Below, one piece after another: positions 24,317 to 36,452 of a DNA stretch of 64,000 bases. The notes under the pieces are model-generated. The model was given only the letters and a program-made list of their open reading frames with translations. It made no database searches and had not been told where the DNA came from. The stretch covers positions 62,001 through 126,000 of the forward strand of contig JANUWF010003368.1 of NCBI GenBank assembly GCA_026120185.1, read 5' to 3'. The DNA is from Voacanga thouarsii (taxonomy: Eukaryota > Streptophyta > Magnoliopsida > Gentianales > Apocynaceae). How positions within the stretch are numbered: the first letter of the stretch is position 1; the number at the start of each line of letters is the position of its first letter. Made by a program: the position numbers and the translations under genes.

Positions 24317-25913
24317 TTCTAAAATATTTAGAAAAAATATTCATTTAGTTTGCAAGAAATAAAAATGCACATTCTTTATATTATTTCTTTGATAATAGAT
24401 AACTCTTAAAACCATTATCAATAATGTAAATATTTTGGCTCTTAGAAAAGCTAAGAGAGCTTTGTTGGAAGATTAATAGGATTTTAAGTTAAGTGTATAA
24501 CCATCATGAATCAAAACTTCCTAAATAAGTAATGGTCTAGAAAAAATTCCACCGACAGGATGGCCACTGATTCACATCACCTATGAACAATCTAGTGCTA
24601 AAAACCTCCAATGTAGGTTGGTTGATCCTAGTAAATACCCTAAGCTTTTAATTTTACTTTTCCATTATTTCTAGATACTTATGGAAATCCATCCGATAGG
24701 GGGTTATGCTCAAATAACATGAGGAAATACATGGAGAGTTGTGATGGAAGCCATGCGATCATTGGAACCCTTCTACTACTTAATCTTTATTGAAAATAGA
24801 GTTTTAGGCCCATAAATGTTTTCTAGAATCTTATGGTTTCATTAACTTTAGTAAAAAACCTAAAATTCAATATTATTTTCTATGTCAAGGATTATTATGG
24901 ATTTATTTTACTATTCCAAATTAATAACCAAGTAAAACTTTATTAAGTAACTTTAAGTTCAACATTATTCTCTACAGTAAGGATTAAACCTGTTAAGAGA
25001 ATAAACAATGAACTATTTTATTTTAAAGTTTCTGAGATTAAAACGTCTTATCAAAAATTGTTCTATCTAGTAAGACTTTAGTCTCACAAGAACTTGCGCA
25101 TTTGATCACAAAAATGAAATAAGCATGATAACAAAAGTAAACTTTTTTATGGTCAAGCTATTCATTTATTCCTAAGTGACCAAACAATAGATTAAATACC
25201 ATAAATTAAAAATTAATAATCTTGTTTAATCCTATGATGGTTCCATCCTTTACTACTCATTTTCATGCAAATTATTCATCTATAGATAAATAAAACTATT
25301 GTAGAAAATTAACCTCATACAATGGTTTCAAAACATGATTACATTAAGGAAAAATTAGGGTACATAACTTCAACAATGCTATCCCTTTTCTTAGACAAAA
25401 TTGCACGCATCCGTCTCTGGGCAGAGTGGACCTAGCGCTTGGTCCATTGCGCCCTCCTAGCACCAGGTCTGCTCTGTTTCTCCAAAACCTCCGACTAGGC
25501 AAAGCGGACCGGTGCCTAGTTCGATCGGGCCACCTGGTGCTGGGTCCATTCTAGAGTTCACCGATTAATTGAAAAATCCTGCTTTTTAGTAATTTTTTGC
25601 CCCTCAATAATTCTAGCAATCTCGTTGTTTAATCCCTAAGATTTACAGGTTAAAAGAAACATAAAACTAGGCATAAAAACATGCCTTTAGAAGTACCTAT
25701 GCCTCTAAACACAAGTTATACATCGGATCTACTTGAAACTAGAAAAATAATGGGAAAACCTTTAGAATACATGATTCTATGCCTTTAACCGCGAGGTGTA
25801 CATAAACTCTATAATATATGAGAGATCACATAAAATCACAAAAGATTCATTTCTAATAGTAAATGAACCACATTTTCTAGTTTTTAATGCTAGTACATGC
25901 TCCTAGATGAAAA
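24317..25913 (-). other. Copia-B leader between primer site and gag
   Basis: 1.6-kb untranslated leader. The part near gag (24420-24800) is shared with the Copia-D leader (55250-55620; for example ATGGAAGCC(A/G)TG(C/G)(A/G) blocks). A GC-rich island at 25415-25560 contains two pairs of the 16-base near-palindrome. I see no coding sequence. Confidence 0.7.
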
Positions 25914-25930
25914 CCGTGGCTCTGATACCA
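25914..25930 (-). other. Copia-B primer binding site
   Basis: The reverse strand reads TGGTATCAGAGCCACGG two bases from the 5' LTR, the usual initiator-Met tRNA complement of plant Copia elements. Confidence 0.92.
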
Positions 25931-25932
25931 CT

Positions 25933-27689
25933 TGAAGGATCAAAACGGAAAACATCAAAGAAAACACAGTGAAAAATTTTTCAATTTTCTGAGCCACATC
26001 TAGGAGAGAGTACTTACTTTTCTTTATTAATCACGGATTAACTAACAAAGGGCTGGGTTACACTGGAACTTATGTTGGAAGGGGAGAAAAAGGTGCCTGC
26101 GTGGTTCGACCGGTATTCTCGCTAATCTAGTACTCCTACGCATCAAGCGTCTCCAAAGTTCCTCTCTTTGTCTTCTGAAGTATGACTCTACCTTACTCTT
26201 GGGTTAGTTTGGTAAAAGCTCCTTCTTTGGATAATCAAGATACTCTCTAAGAGAGAAATAAGAGAAGAATATGGAACAGAGAGAGATGAAGAGAGGCACA
26301 CCAAAAAGTGAAGGAAAAAAACATCGTCTTTTTTTCCTCCTATTTTTCAGCCATTCGTAGGGCTTTCTCAAGCCCTAATGGGCTTGGTGCTGTGCTCATA
26401 AAATAGTCCAAAACTAACCCAATCTTCTTAATTAATTAATTATCTTTTCTTGACTTCATTAAATACCCAAGATCAATTAATTAATTCTATCTAGACTCTT
26501 AATATATATCAACATATATCAGCCCAATTAATGAATTTATTCTAGCTCATTCTTCTTAATTAATTAATTAATTATCTTTTCTGAGCTTTATTAAAACCCA
26601 AGACTAATTAATCAATTCTAATTGGGCTCTTAGAATAAATTTTATTTCTCTTCTAAATAATTATCCTTTAAGCCCAGATTGTGTCTAAACAACACCAAGA
26701 TAACTTGAGCTACTCCAGGGACCAAGAGATATATTATTTATAACTATTAAAATGACTAAAATGACCTTACTATCAAAAATCTGCATTTTACCATTTTAAA
26801 TATTTCCATTTATCACCATATTGAAATATTAACCCCAAGAATAATATTGCTAAAGCAATGTCTCCGACCTACAGGTGAAATAACAAAAATACTCCTCTAT
26901 GTAGCACCCATCAATGTGATAGGATAAATGTACTAATGCACATCTCAAAGACATCCACCATCCTTAGGTCTCTAGTCTGATAATCCATGACTCACTTGAA
27001 TGTACCTACTTATCATTGGAAGCTACCTAAAAGCACACATTCTAGAGTCACGTTCCCAGGGCCCTGGATTATTAGATTATCCTGGACAATCACAAGGGAA
27101 TGATTTTACTTCACTAAGTGAAGCATAGAAATTGTGTTGCATAAGTTTGTCTGAACTAATTAGAGTAATATACTCAACATAAAATTATATTTATCTCAAA
27201 AAAGAAATCTAACCCAACATATATCAATGTATAAAACCCTAGCTTCGCCAGACCACCAACTATACTTAAGTATGAAGGTATCCATCCACATTTAGTAGCA
27301 ATAGTCTAGTCTCTATAATCATAGTACTTTATAAGAGACTACTACAAGTCCAGTTCTAAATATTCGAAATATGCTTATGCCATTGATGTCAGTGAACTAC
27401 TCACTGATTCAAGGTAAACCATTCCTCATTGGAACTCATGGCATGATAGTTTTACCTTAATGAAATGCCCAATTCCTTCAAATGACTAAGAACTCAATTT
27501 TACGTGTATAACATGTACCCATGGTCTATACCTTATTGTGAAGATTGACCCAGAATATAAACCATTACTTGTCATACTTGGACCTTAAGTGTGCAATAAT
27601 ATAATAAACAAACTAAATTGAATGAATAAATATTTTTTTGCAATATATTTACATAGAATACATAGTCTTTAATGGCATACTTTCCAACA
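25933..27689 (-). repeat. Copia-B 5' LTR
   Basis: 1757 bases from TGAAGGATCA to CTTTCCAACA. Partner of 18664-20409. Confidence 0.9.
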
Positions 27690-27738
27690 CAACATGCATG
27701 GGATAAACATCACACAATACTTCATCATGGTATCCCCC
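27690..27738 (-). pseudogene. Gypsy-N internal 2: protease fragment between two insertions
   Basis: A 49-base piece (ACATGCATGGGATAAACATC is shared with 15617-15640) that continues the protease-type segment broken at 18663. It is cut again at 27738 by a solo LTR. Confidence 0.75.
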
Positions 27739-29257
27739 TGCTAGGATTCGTGGACTCCTAAACACGAAAAACATCCACAAATCCCTTTCGAGGATCCAAG
27801 TAAATGATTAAGAAGATCGTAGGTTTGCAGAATTACCTCTAGTTGGTGAAATCGATATCCTTTGGTTCCGATGGTGCTGCTGCATGTACAACCCAAATGA
27901 TCACCAGACGCTGCAGTGAGCGAACGTCCTCTATCGAATACACACCGCGAACTCACTCGTCACTCGGGGAGTACTAGTGCCTAGGGTTTGAAAGGGTTTT
28001 TTTCCTGGTAGAGAATGACACGAATGTTCTCAACAGAATTAGACTCTTGAAAAGACGACTAGGGTTTTCTTAAAAACCCCTGAACCTCTTAGAGTCCAAC
28101 CCTAATAATATCTTATCATATTTTAATTTAAATTCAAATTAAATTAAAACTGATATGATAAGATTCTGCCATTATCTCGGTTATTTAAACAATTAATTTA
28201 CCGAGTCAGATTCTTATAATCTGGACATTATCCATATACATTGAATGTGGACATATTTCCAAATTCATTGTATCTAGTAAATTTTCTAAGTTCGATTAAC
28301 TTAGACATATTTCCAAATTCATCAAACCTAGTTACTAGAAAAATAACCTAACAAGTTCGCTTATTTTGTAACCCTATAGGTTCATTTAACACTGGCAGTG
28401 TGCCCAAATCATATTGAAATGGCGCACAAGTTATAAGTGGTTTCTAGCAAAACATTATAACTATCCAGGTTAAATGACGATCGATGATCTCTTTGAACCA
28501 AACCATAATTTTATATTTAGTCCTTTTGTCATACGATATCTAGATTAAGCATAAGGCATGGAGCATGTCATCCTTATTAAGCTTAATCAATTATTTCTTG
28601 ATTTCATAGTAGACCGTTCAAACAAATGATATCAATATCTTAGATTGATAGATTTGAGCACGGCCATGCATTTTAACAGTCTAACTTATCAAGGGGACCA
28701 TGGATATCTCTCCCATAATTGAGAGGGACAAATTCCATCACTATCATTCATATTCCTCTCATTGATTTATTCTATATCCAACTGTAGTCTAATTTATTAT
28801 CTGATTAAAAACAACTTTAGACAACGTCAAAATATAGAATTTATCAAGTAGGAAACTATGATGAATTTAGGTCGAAGGACTTTTAATATCATTATGGCTA
28901 GAAAGTACTTATGACATGTTCCATGAAGTACTCTCACAGTGGGTCATGTCCAATACAATGTTCTCTAACATTTATTTATGTTTTGACTTGATATCACAAA
29001 TATCCATGACTAGTAAAACATAGCCATCAAGTCACAAACATACTAATCTTAATTTATTATTGTTCCAATAATAATAATCGATCAGGGACAGTTTTAGAAT
29101 AGTCATTGTATTCATTGTAGGGTTTTACTATCAAGTCACGTACTTGATGACCACAAAATAAAATGCACTATTCATGGAAAGAAAAACCTCATATTATTAT
29201 ATAAAACATAACGACAATAGTATAAGTACAAATTGACTCTAGGGCATATCCCTAACA
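27739..29257 (-). mobile_element. Solo LTR, Copia-like
   Basis: 1519 bases from TGCTAGGATTCG to ATCCCTAACA, flanked by CCCCC (27734-27738 and 29258-29262). In reverse complement it starts TGTTAGGGATATGCCCTAGA, resembling the start of the Copia-A-family LTR (TGTTAGTGTTGTGCCC), hence the orientation. It interrupts the Gypsy-N protease segment. No internal region remains. Confidence 0.85.
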
Positions 29258-29262
29258 CCCCC

Positions 29263-29424
29263 TATGTCAAACTCATCATTGGCTTGCTTGTTCACCTTCA
29301 CTTCTACACAATTGTTCAACCAATGCAACTTGTAAGGACTAGGGTGGTTCAAGGTTTCTAACTCTAATTCATCCATCAATGTAGTACTAATCAAATTTTT
29401 ACAACTTCCCCAATCAATAAGCAC
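29263..29424 (-). pseudogene. Gypsy-N internal 2: protease-type segment, 5' part
   Basis: The reverse strand encodes LIDWGSCKNLISTTLMDELE and then HPSPYKLHWLNNCVEVKVNK, homologous to 15640-15810. The Asp-Ser/Thr-Gly active site position reads DWG, so catalysis is doubtful. The rest of the domain lies beyond two insertions. Confidence 0.75.
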
Positions 29425-30222
29425 ACTACAAGGTTTTTCGTTGATAAGTCATCTTGAAAAGAAGATATATTCCCTTTGCATCTCATCTACTTCTTTACCC
29501 TCACAAACATCCCCATCTCTTCTTGCTACTCCAATCAATGGATAAATTGGCTCAATTACCATTCCTCCCATACTACCTATTCCAACCCCTCCAAGTTTCT
29601 TATTTTCCACATCTCTTGATTGAGTAAGTGGAGGGTTGGTATGTGTGGTTTGCTTTGGGTCTACTCTCATTTGTGGTTATTTCTCAACATTCACATGTCT
29701 CCTTTTTCTGCCTTGTGCCTTATAAAATCTCCTGTGTCCCAATTTGTTGGGAAAAGTAGCTTTGGTGTGTCTATAGGTGAAATTTCTACTACCTTACAAC
29801 TTATCCTTCCTCCATTGTGGATTTTTAGGACAATCGTAAAAGTAATGGGCATTTAGCCAACAATTAGAGCAATCATGCTTCTTTTGCACAAACTCACTCT
29901 TTTTTTGCACTCCATTATTTGAATATTTTTGCAATCTACCATTTGCTCTCTTTAGATGTCATCCCACAAGAATTCCATCACTCTCATAATCTATCTACTC
30001 AATTCTTCCCTTTTCACATCCACCAATTCTATCTCCACTAGTACTTTACTGTTCATCACAATCATACAACAATTCACAATTATCTTCACATTCTTTATAG
30101 TCCTATTCTTCCTCATTATAGTCATCACATTCTCTTCTACTTGAACATGACATTTCATAAAAATCACTTACTTCATCTTGAGTACACATAGAAAATGAAT
30201 CATATAAACTCTCACATGCCAT
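29425..30222 (-). pseudogene. Gypsy-N internal 2: Gag-like region with zinc knuckle
   Basis: Starts at the reverse-strand ATG 30222 (MACESLYDSFSMCTQDEVSD), with an acidic, cysteine- and tyrosine-rich N-terminus. It is followed after several stops by a retained CCHC knuckle, CSNCWLNAHYFYDC (near 29835-29880), and a basic/proline-rich linker (VDPKQTTHTNPPLTQSRD near 29640). The knuckle suggests nucleic-acid binding by the ancestral product. Stops at about 30104, 30050 and 29990 make this copy a pseudogene. It is homologous to 16023-16793. Confidence 0.65.
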
Positions 30223-31020
30223 TTTGTTTTTGTTTAAAGAGAAATTTTGAGTAGGAAAACACACAAGAAAAGTTTCTCACTTTACACCCTCATATGTTTA
30301 GCACTCAAACAATGTCACTCAACCCTTGTGTTTACACTCTTCTTTAGCTTTCACAACAACGAGCTCACCCTCTTGCTTTTTTCAATCCACTCAAGTGCTT
30401 CCCAAACTATAGACTAATTCAAATAGAAACAAACTTTCTAATGACTATAAGAAAGATTTACCTCACTAAGAATAATCTACTATGCTAAGAGACAATGTAG
30501 TTCATGAATGGAAGCTTGAGATAGTCATGTATGAGCAATCATAAGTCATTGATGCAATATATGAAACACCATGTGTGCACCTCGTAACTCAAGGGGTTTC
30601 AAAAATTTTCACACTTGCAACAACCCAAAAACTAAAAAATCTCAAGAAACATTAATCTCCAAGATTATACTAACATCAAAGAATAATTTCAAAGCAAGAA
30701 CATAGCAAAAATATGAATTTTATTGTCCCCAAAATTAGCATAAAAATGAGTTACGGGGTTTGTTGTGTCCAGAAAATTTTGCAGCGAATATACTCAATAA
30801 ATTTCAAAATTTCTGCACTTTAACACATCAAATATCTACTCAATCATCAACTATACATGTAGGTTCAATTTGACAACAAACCTATGGCACAATTTGAAGT
30901 TCTAAGCAATTAAAAATAGCCCCAAAATAATTGACAAAAATCTGGAATTCTTAACAAGTTCTTGAAGAAAATTGTACATTTGCCCAAAGAAAGTTGTATT
31001 GATTAAAATCAACAAAACCA
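30223..31020 (-). other. Gypsy-N internal 2: 5' leader
   Basis: About 800 bases of AT-rich leader between primer site and Gag-like start, similar in blocks to 16794-17157. No gene is seen. Confidence 0.6.
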
Positions 31021-31034
31021 TGCTCTGATACCAC
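31021..31034 (-). other. Gypsy-N primer binding site
   Basis: The reverse strand reads TGGTATCAGAGCA two to three bases from LTR3, complementary to initiator-Met tRNA. It fixes LTR3 as the 5' LTR. Confidence 0.9.
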
Positions 31035-31036
31035 AT

Positions 31037-32009
31037 TGATATAGTTAAAAATGCGGAAGCCTCTTAATTTTTAAAGAACCCTAGAGTTGGTCACCCAACT
31101 CCCTACCAAATTCACACACACAGATGAATTAATTGCAAATGCAATTAACCCAATGAGATTTAGTGAATCTAGCCTACTTCAAAACATCTAAATACCCTAA
31201 TATATCAAGAGATTAGAACAAAAAGACAAAAAGATAGGATTTGATCAAGAACACTAGAGAAATACTAGCACCCAAGAATAGAGAAAGAGATTTAGATTAT
31301 CCTTTTAAAGTTTAGAGACATTGAATCAAATGTGGGACTAAACCCTTTGATTTGGTTTTAAAATGGGAATCACCCCTTACACACTCTCCTTTAGAGAGAA
31401 TTTGGTTTCTCTACAAAAAATATTCTAAGTCTCAAAATTTAACTATTATAAGAGTAAAGAGGCATTTATAAAGATAAAAAACTAAACCTAGGAAATGGGA
31501 GATGTAATATCAGAAATTCATCTCCTAAGTAAGTCTAAAATATACCTATTACAAGTCAAAAGTCGTGGGAATTAAATTCGAAACAAAAAAAAAAATCAAT
31601 AAAACAGGCATTGCCCGAAGTGACTTGGTGCCAGGTGTATTGGTGGACCTGGTGATAGGTGTCATCTGCAAATAGAACAATGTTGGTCCAGTGTGGACCT
31701 GGAGCTAGGTGTACTAGTGTACTTGACATTAGGTGCATTTTGCCCTCCTCACACCTCACTTTTCTTGTTTTTTTAGCATCTTCTTGTGCTTCTTTGTCTC
31801 TCTATACTAGTTGTTGTCAAGCTTTAATATTCTTGGCCTTTCTTTAATCCTCCATTGCTTAACAACCTTCTTTATCCTTGTCTTGGAATCTCGAAATGCA
31901 CCTTGAAGTCTCTTGAAAAGGAGCTTCTCCCATGGAGGCATTTGTTGTGTCTTTATCTTCATTCCCCATTTATTAGATTGGCCTTCATGCTTGGGACGAT
32001 TCCTATCAA
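31037..32009 (-). repeat. Gypsy-N LTR3 (5' LTR)
   Basis: 973 bases from TGATATAGTT to ATTCCTATCA, followed by AAGTA (32010-32014). The GC-rich module occurs as two pairs at 31622/31646 and 31696/31720, arranged as in LTR2. Confidence 0.88.
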
Positions 32010-33231
32010 AGTATTTCTTTTACTTGTTATACTTTCCTTTTTCTTTTTAGTCCCTTGGATAATTATCTTATGATATTCTTGGCCATCGGGGATAATGTCC
32101 AACTTAAGTATGGGTTACTTTATTTGTTACTTTCATTGTTGATTTCTTTTTTATCAATTATTAGGATAAATTTTTTTTCGATTTTTTTAAGAATTTGCAA
32201 CAAGAGTGGGTTTTGAACATAAATTTTTGCAAATTAGCCTATGACAGAGTATGATTTTCTTTTTTACTTTGGATATGAATTTTTCATTCATTATGGTTGT
32301 ATTTTTGTTAAAAGGTAAACTTGTGTATTAATTTATATATTGGTAAGTCTTAAGAATTTCAATTAAGCTTGGTTATATTTGGTACTTGAGTTTGAATATG
32401 AATAATATGATAAAATATGGAATAAGTTGTTGGCTAATTCTTATTTCATAGATTTTTAATTTATTTAATTTAGAGTTAAGAATAAGGCATGTGCAATAAA
32501 AAGTGAGCAAAATAGACAAAATGAGTGAAAAAAAATTCATTGTTTTGAGATATTGAAAAAATGATGAGGAAAAATGCACTTATTTTTAATTTTGAAGTCC
32601 TTTTACTGAAAACGGGGTTAAAATAAAGAGAAGTACTAAGTATTGTTCGATGCACTCTCTTGAAGCTATCCCGAAAGTAAGGAGGCAAAAAGAGAAAGAG
32701 CAAAAGAAAAAAAAAAGAGAAAATATTGAAAAAATGCTAAAGAAAAATAGTGATAATGGCTATGAGGGGGCTAATATGGTGTGTAGAAAGAAATCCGTTC
32801 ACTTGAGGCTATCATCCTTAAGTCAATGATAAATAGAAGAGTGGAGTTTGTCCTTATTCTACTACTTATGTTGTGCAAGTTTGAGTTCATTATGCTTGAA
32901 GTGGTTAAATAGTTGGACTTGTATAATTCATAGTTATCTATGTTTTTTGCTTAGGGGATCAAATAATTTTCTTGTACTTAATATAAGGTTGTTTAACTTA
33001 ACATTGGTGGCCTTAGGGTTATTTGGTTTAATGCATCACTTTCCAAGGTTTTGAAAGGGTTGAATAGATGACCAGTTTATGTTTAATAATAGAAGAAGAT
33101 TATTGCTTTATTATAGATGAATTTGATTAAGGATGATTTTGATGAATTTTTTTGAATTGTTGATAAGTTATTTGCTTAGTGATTAACTCTTGTTTGCTTG
33201 AGGACAAGCAAAGCTTAAGTGTAGGGAAATG
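32010..33231 (+). other. Athila-A 3' untranslated region and polypurine tract
   Basis: Non-coding tail characteristic of Athila elements. Near 32080 it reads GGCCATCGGGGATAATGTCC. It then has A-rich stretches (32500-32750), a CTTGAGGCTATCATCC block (32803) and, just before the LTR, GCTTGAGGACAAGCAAAGC followed by the purine tract AAGTGTAGGGAAATG (33217-33231). The small open frames are not convincing. Confidence 0.75.
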
Positions 33232-33429
33232 TGATAGGGCCTAATCTTATCTATATTTTCCTAGTTATTTAAGGATGTTTTGTGAAACTTTTGGTTTAAT
33301 AACTAGTCATTTCTCTTCCTATTTGATATTTTGCTTGTGGAAAGTGCTCATGGTGAATTTATACAGGAATTGAATGATTTTAAGTGAAATTAGAGTTTTC
33401 CAAACTTAACCCGACACCTGTTCAGAATG
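33232..33429 (+). repeat. Tandem duplication of the start of the Athila-A 3' LTR
   Basis: 198 bases that begin TGATAGGGCCTAATC after the polypurine tract and end CTGTTCAGAATG, after which the LTR starts again at 33430 with TGATATGGCCTAATC. The two copies are closely similar over their full length. Confidence 0.88.
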
Positions 33430-36400
33430 TGATATGGCCTAATCTTGTCTATGTTTTCCTAGTTATTTAAGGATGTTTTGTGTAACTTTTGGTTTAATAG
33501 CTAGTCATTTCTCTTCATATTTGATGTTTTTCTTGTGGAAAGTGTTCGTGATGAATTTATACAGGAATCGAACAATTTTAAGTGAAATTAGAGTTTTCCA
33601 GACTTAACCAAACACCTGTTCAAAATGGTTTAATCGGTTGTGGCTTGGTTCTAAAAAACAGAGGAAATAGAGCTAAAACTGGGATAATTCCTGACCTGGA
33701 CTGCGCCGGTCCAGACGAAGTGACCCAACACCAACCCTACTCTATTGTGGCAGTTTAATATCCTTTTTCAAGTCAAATTGGAAATTTCCAAAAAGGTTAA
33801 CTTGATTCTAACTTGTACTTGGCCCAGAGTTTTTGAAGGACGAATTTTAGCAACCAAGAGGATTATTTAACCAAGAATAAGTGAAGAAGAACATATGAAT
33901 CCAAGGATCTACAGCCAAAATCATTCACTGAAAGGGAATTCATCACTCAAAGGAGCATCGATTCAATAAGGTTCTCAAAGGAGAAAGAAGAGGGCTTGTC
34001 TATAAGTTCTTTCTAAAACCTTTGTTTTCTCTTTCTTTGAACAATAATGAGATTAAAGTTTTAATAGTAATTGAGTATTATTATTGGATTTGTGATGATG
34101 AATTAATTTAGTTTCTTGTTTAGTTGATTATTTTTCTTGGTATTTGATTGCTTGTTGTTAATGATGAATTAATGAGATTGGACCATTCTTATAATTAACT
34201 TGAGAAAGAGGTTAGTGTTAGTGTTGTGCCCCAGAGGCAATCACTTGTAATTTGTATATGACACATTTATCTTATAATATAAGGCATTATTTATCTTTCA
34301 GTTTGTCTTCTTTATTTTCAAGTAAAATAACTGTTAGATAAAGTCTCTAGTATAATACTGTGTTACGAAAATCATGATAGAGATCGTAATGTGAGATTCC
34401 TACTACATTATCTTGTGTTAGTATTTAAATAATCCCTAGTCGTAGTATTAATGAGATAGGACATCATTAATGCATTAACACTAGCACATGTTAGACTTCT
34501 TGATTTGATCAGGTGGTGGTTCTCACATCCGTGAGTATTGTGATACACAAAGTTAACACGTAGATGCTTGTTAATAGAACAAGTATGTTGGATGACTTGA
34601 CTATGAGATAATCACATAGATAACTATGTAGTGCTAGTGATAGAATCTCGCTATAGCAAATGTGCAAGTATCCTTAGACATGAGATCTCTAAGGTACTTT
34701 GTTTGTTGAGCATTGTACTTTGATTCCAATCTGTGGAGCCAGATCAATGGTTGCCTATGGGATGGATATTAGGTACAATGTGAGGTAAATGAAATTAGTT
34801 GAGAGGGTAAATAAAGGATTCACCACTCCTAATAGTATGAGCAAATATCTCACGGCCACTTGTTGGAATTACTACTTGTGAAATCCTTGGCCAAGGTGAT
34901 TGTGTACTGGAAATAGTTCCAATTGATACAAATATAGAGTAGTGAATTCCTGGTACAAGTACTATTATATTCGGGCCAGAACTAATTTATATTTTTTAGG
35001 GAGTTGGCACTAATTCCATACTCCAAACTGAATGAGATATTGTATGGTGAAAGGAATTTATTACACTATAATTTGTTATTGAAGGATTCATGTCAAGCCA
35101 CTTGATTTCCTAGATTCTTGGGTGGTCATGATGTGTTGCTAGATACCGCTCATGATCTGCTGAATATGAGTTTATTAATTGATGAATTAATAAACCAATC
35201 CTCCTTAGAATTAATAGGTTAATTCTAAATAATTAAGAATTATTAATCTCAAAGATATTTGGATTAATTCATATTCGCTTCCAATAGACTGCAAAACCTA
35301 ATAGGTCACACATAATAGAGTATTAGATACTCAAGATGTTATTTGATAACATTATGGGGTTAATTGTGAGAAGAAGAAGTTTTTATGGTTAAATTATAAT
35401 TAGTTATAATTTTGGACCAAATTATAATTGTGAGAACTTATAGGTTCCAATTACTATTAAAGAATTCTAATTTTTATATTTAAATGATGTTTTCCCCTTC
35501 TACTTCTTAGCGATTAAACCTTAGTCGCAAAAACTCTTCTAGTAGAGAGCATTCTTTGTTTTTCCTTAAGTCCCTCGTGTGGATACTGTTAGAGGCAATC
35601 CTTGTTTGGACTTCAGCGGCTGTTGTAAGCAACCAATCACAAAACTGTTGCGATCGTGATCGCAGTACTTTGGAACCGAAAATTATTTTTTTAAGGCTAC
35701 AAGAAGTATCTCGTTACTTGCTTTCTTACCCGTTTTAATTAACGAACAGGTGATCTTTGGGAGGGATTTTAGTTTATATTTTCCGTTGCGTGTATCTTTT
35801 GCATGGCAGAATCCCTACAGTTAGGAGATAGTCTTTATTGCTTAATTCTTGATTTGCTTTCTTAACTAACTCGAAAGAGAGGTTCAGTGAGATTAAGTAA
35901 TCAAAGGTTGTTTTATTTCACATAGAGATAGGGAAATAATGATTTCATGCCATTGTCACCTAAAGATAGGGGTAACAGTCAAGGATTGTGTTTTATACAT
36001 CTTTTGGTTGTTTTAGTGAGATAGAGATGTCCATTAAAATTGACTAAGAAATAGTAAAACCATAACTCGAGAGTGAGTAGATTCTATATTAAACTCCTTC
36101 ATGATGCCAAGAAAATTAGTTAGAACGATTGCTAATGATTTTTTTCATGTTTTCAAAAGTAATTATTCACTTACATGTTTTTCTCCAAGAGTTGTGTATA
36201 TATTTTGTGTTTATCTTTATCTTTATCTTTATCTTTATTTTTTTATTTCTCTAATTGGTGGGTTAGACATTGAATGAAAAGTAGTTAGTGTGTACTTATT
36301 CCTTGAGGATGATACCCATTAGTTCCTATACTATGCTTAATGACGTGTGCTCTTGCTCATATGTATAATTTAGGATTAATGTTTAAATTTAAACTTGGTT

Positions 36401-36452
36401 GCGAATGGATACAAAATTGCCTGATTTTTTTATACCCAAATTCTACGCATCA
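33430..36452 (+). repeat. Athila-A 3' LTR, interrupted by a solo LTR
   Basis: About 1414 bases after removal of 34216-35819 and its duplication, against 1406 for the 5' LTR. It ends TACGCATCA at 36452 and is followed by CTTAT. An ATCTTT microsatellite is at 36204-36240. The GC-rich module pair is at 33699/33722. Confidence 0.88.
34216..35819 (+). mobile_element. Solo LTR of the Copia-A family
   Basis: 1604 bases from TGTTAGTGTTGTGCC to ATCCCTACA, flanked by GTTAG (34211-34215 and 35820-35824). With it removed, the Athila LTR reads continuously as AAAGAGGTTAGGAGATAGTC, exactly as in the 5' LTR at 2865. It is homologous to 1-1626 (reverse) and 40455-42214, which shows that this Copia family kept moving after Athila-A had landed in a Copia-A copy. 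Confidence 0.92.

Larger units (their letters stand above)
18664..27689 (-). mobile_element. Copia-B: complete but decayed Ty1/Copia element
   Basis: 9026-base minus-strand Copia element with LTRs 18664-20409 and 25933-27689, polypurine tract, initiator-Met-type primer site, and degenerate gag, integrase, reverse transcriptase and RNase H in Copia order. The flanks are TAACC (18659-18663) and CAACA (27690-27694), matching at 3 of 5 positions, so the duplication has decayed or the boundary is off by a base. The left LTR begins TAAAGG where the right begins TGAAGG, a mutated terminus. Confidence 0.85.
9861..32009 (-). mobile_element. Gypsy-N: three-LTR non-autonomous Ty3/Gypsy composite
   Basis: Minus-strand element with three related LTRs (9861-15090, 17158-18154, 31037-32009) and two internal regions (15091-17157; 18155-31036), flanked by one AAGTA duplication (9856-9860 and 32010-32014). 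After removal of nested insertions it is about 7.5 kb: LTRs of about 1157, 997 and 973 bases and internal regions of about 2.1 and 2.3 kb. Both internal regions carry a short Gag-like acidic/tyrosine-rich part, a cysteine-rich knuckle and an aspartic-protease-type segment. Neither shows reverse transcriptase or integrase. The element would have needed helper proteins. Confidence 0.78.
2093..36452 (+). mobile_element. Athila-A: Ty3/Gypsy Athila-type retrotransposon with nested insertions
   Basis: This is a 34.4-kb span; removing its nested insertions leaves about 8.8 kb of Athila sequence. It is flanked by the direct repeat CTTAT (2088-2092 and 36453-36457) within a Copia pol gene. Parts in order: 5' LTR, Asp-tRNA-type primer site, gag remnant, a non-coding stretch, an ORF2 (env-position) remnant, a T-rich 3' region, a polypurine tract and the 3' LTR. 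No reverse transcriptase, RNase H or integrase is visible between gag (ending near 4641) and ORF2 (starting near 6619), so the copy is deleted or non-autonomous. The Athila assignment rests on the primer site, the gag motifs and ORF2. Confidence 0.88.

Noticed and set aside
17151..32014. LTR2-internal2-LTR3 as a separate insertion with its own duplication.
   Set aside because: The flanks are TACTT on the left and AAGTA on the right, which are reverse complements and not a direct repeat, whereas AAGTA matches directly at 9856-9860.
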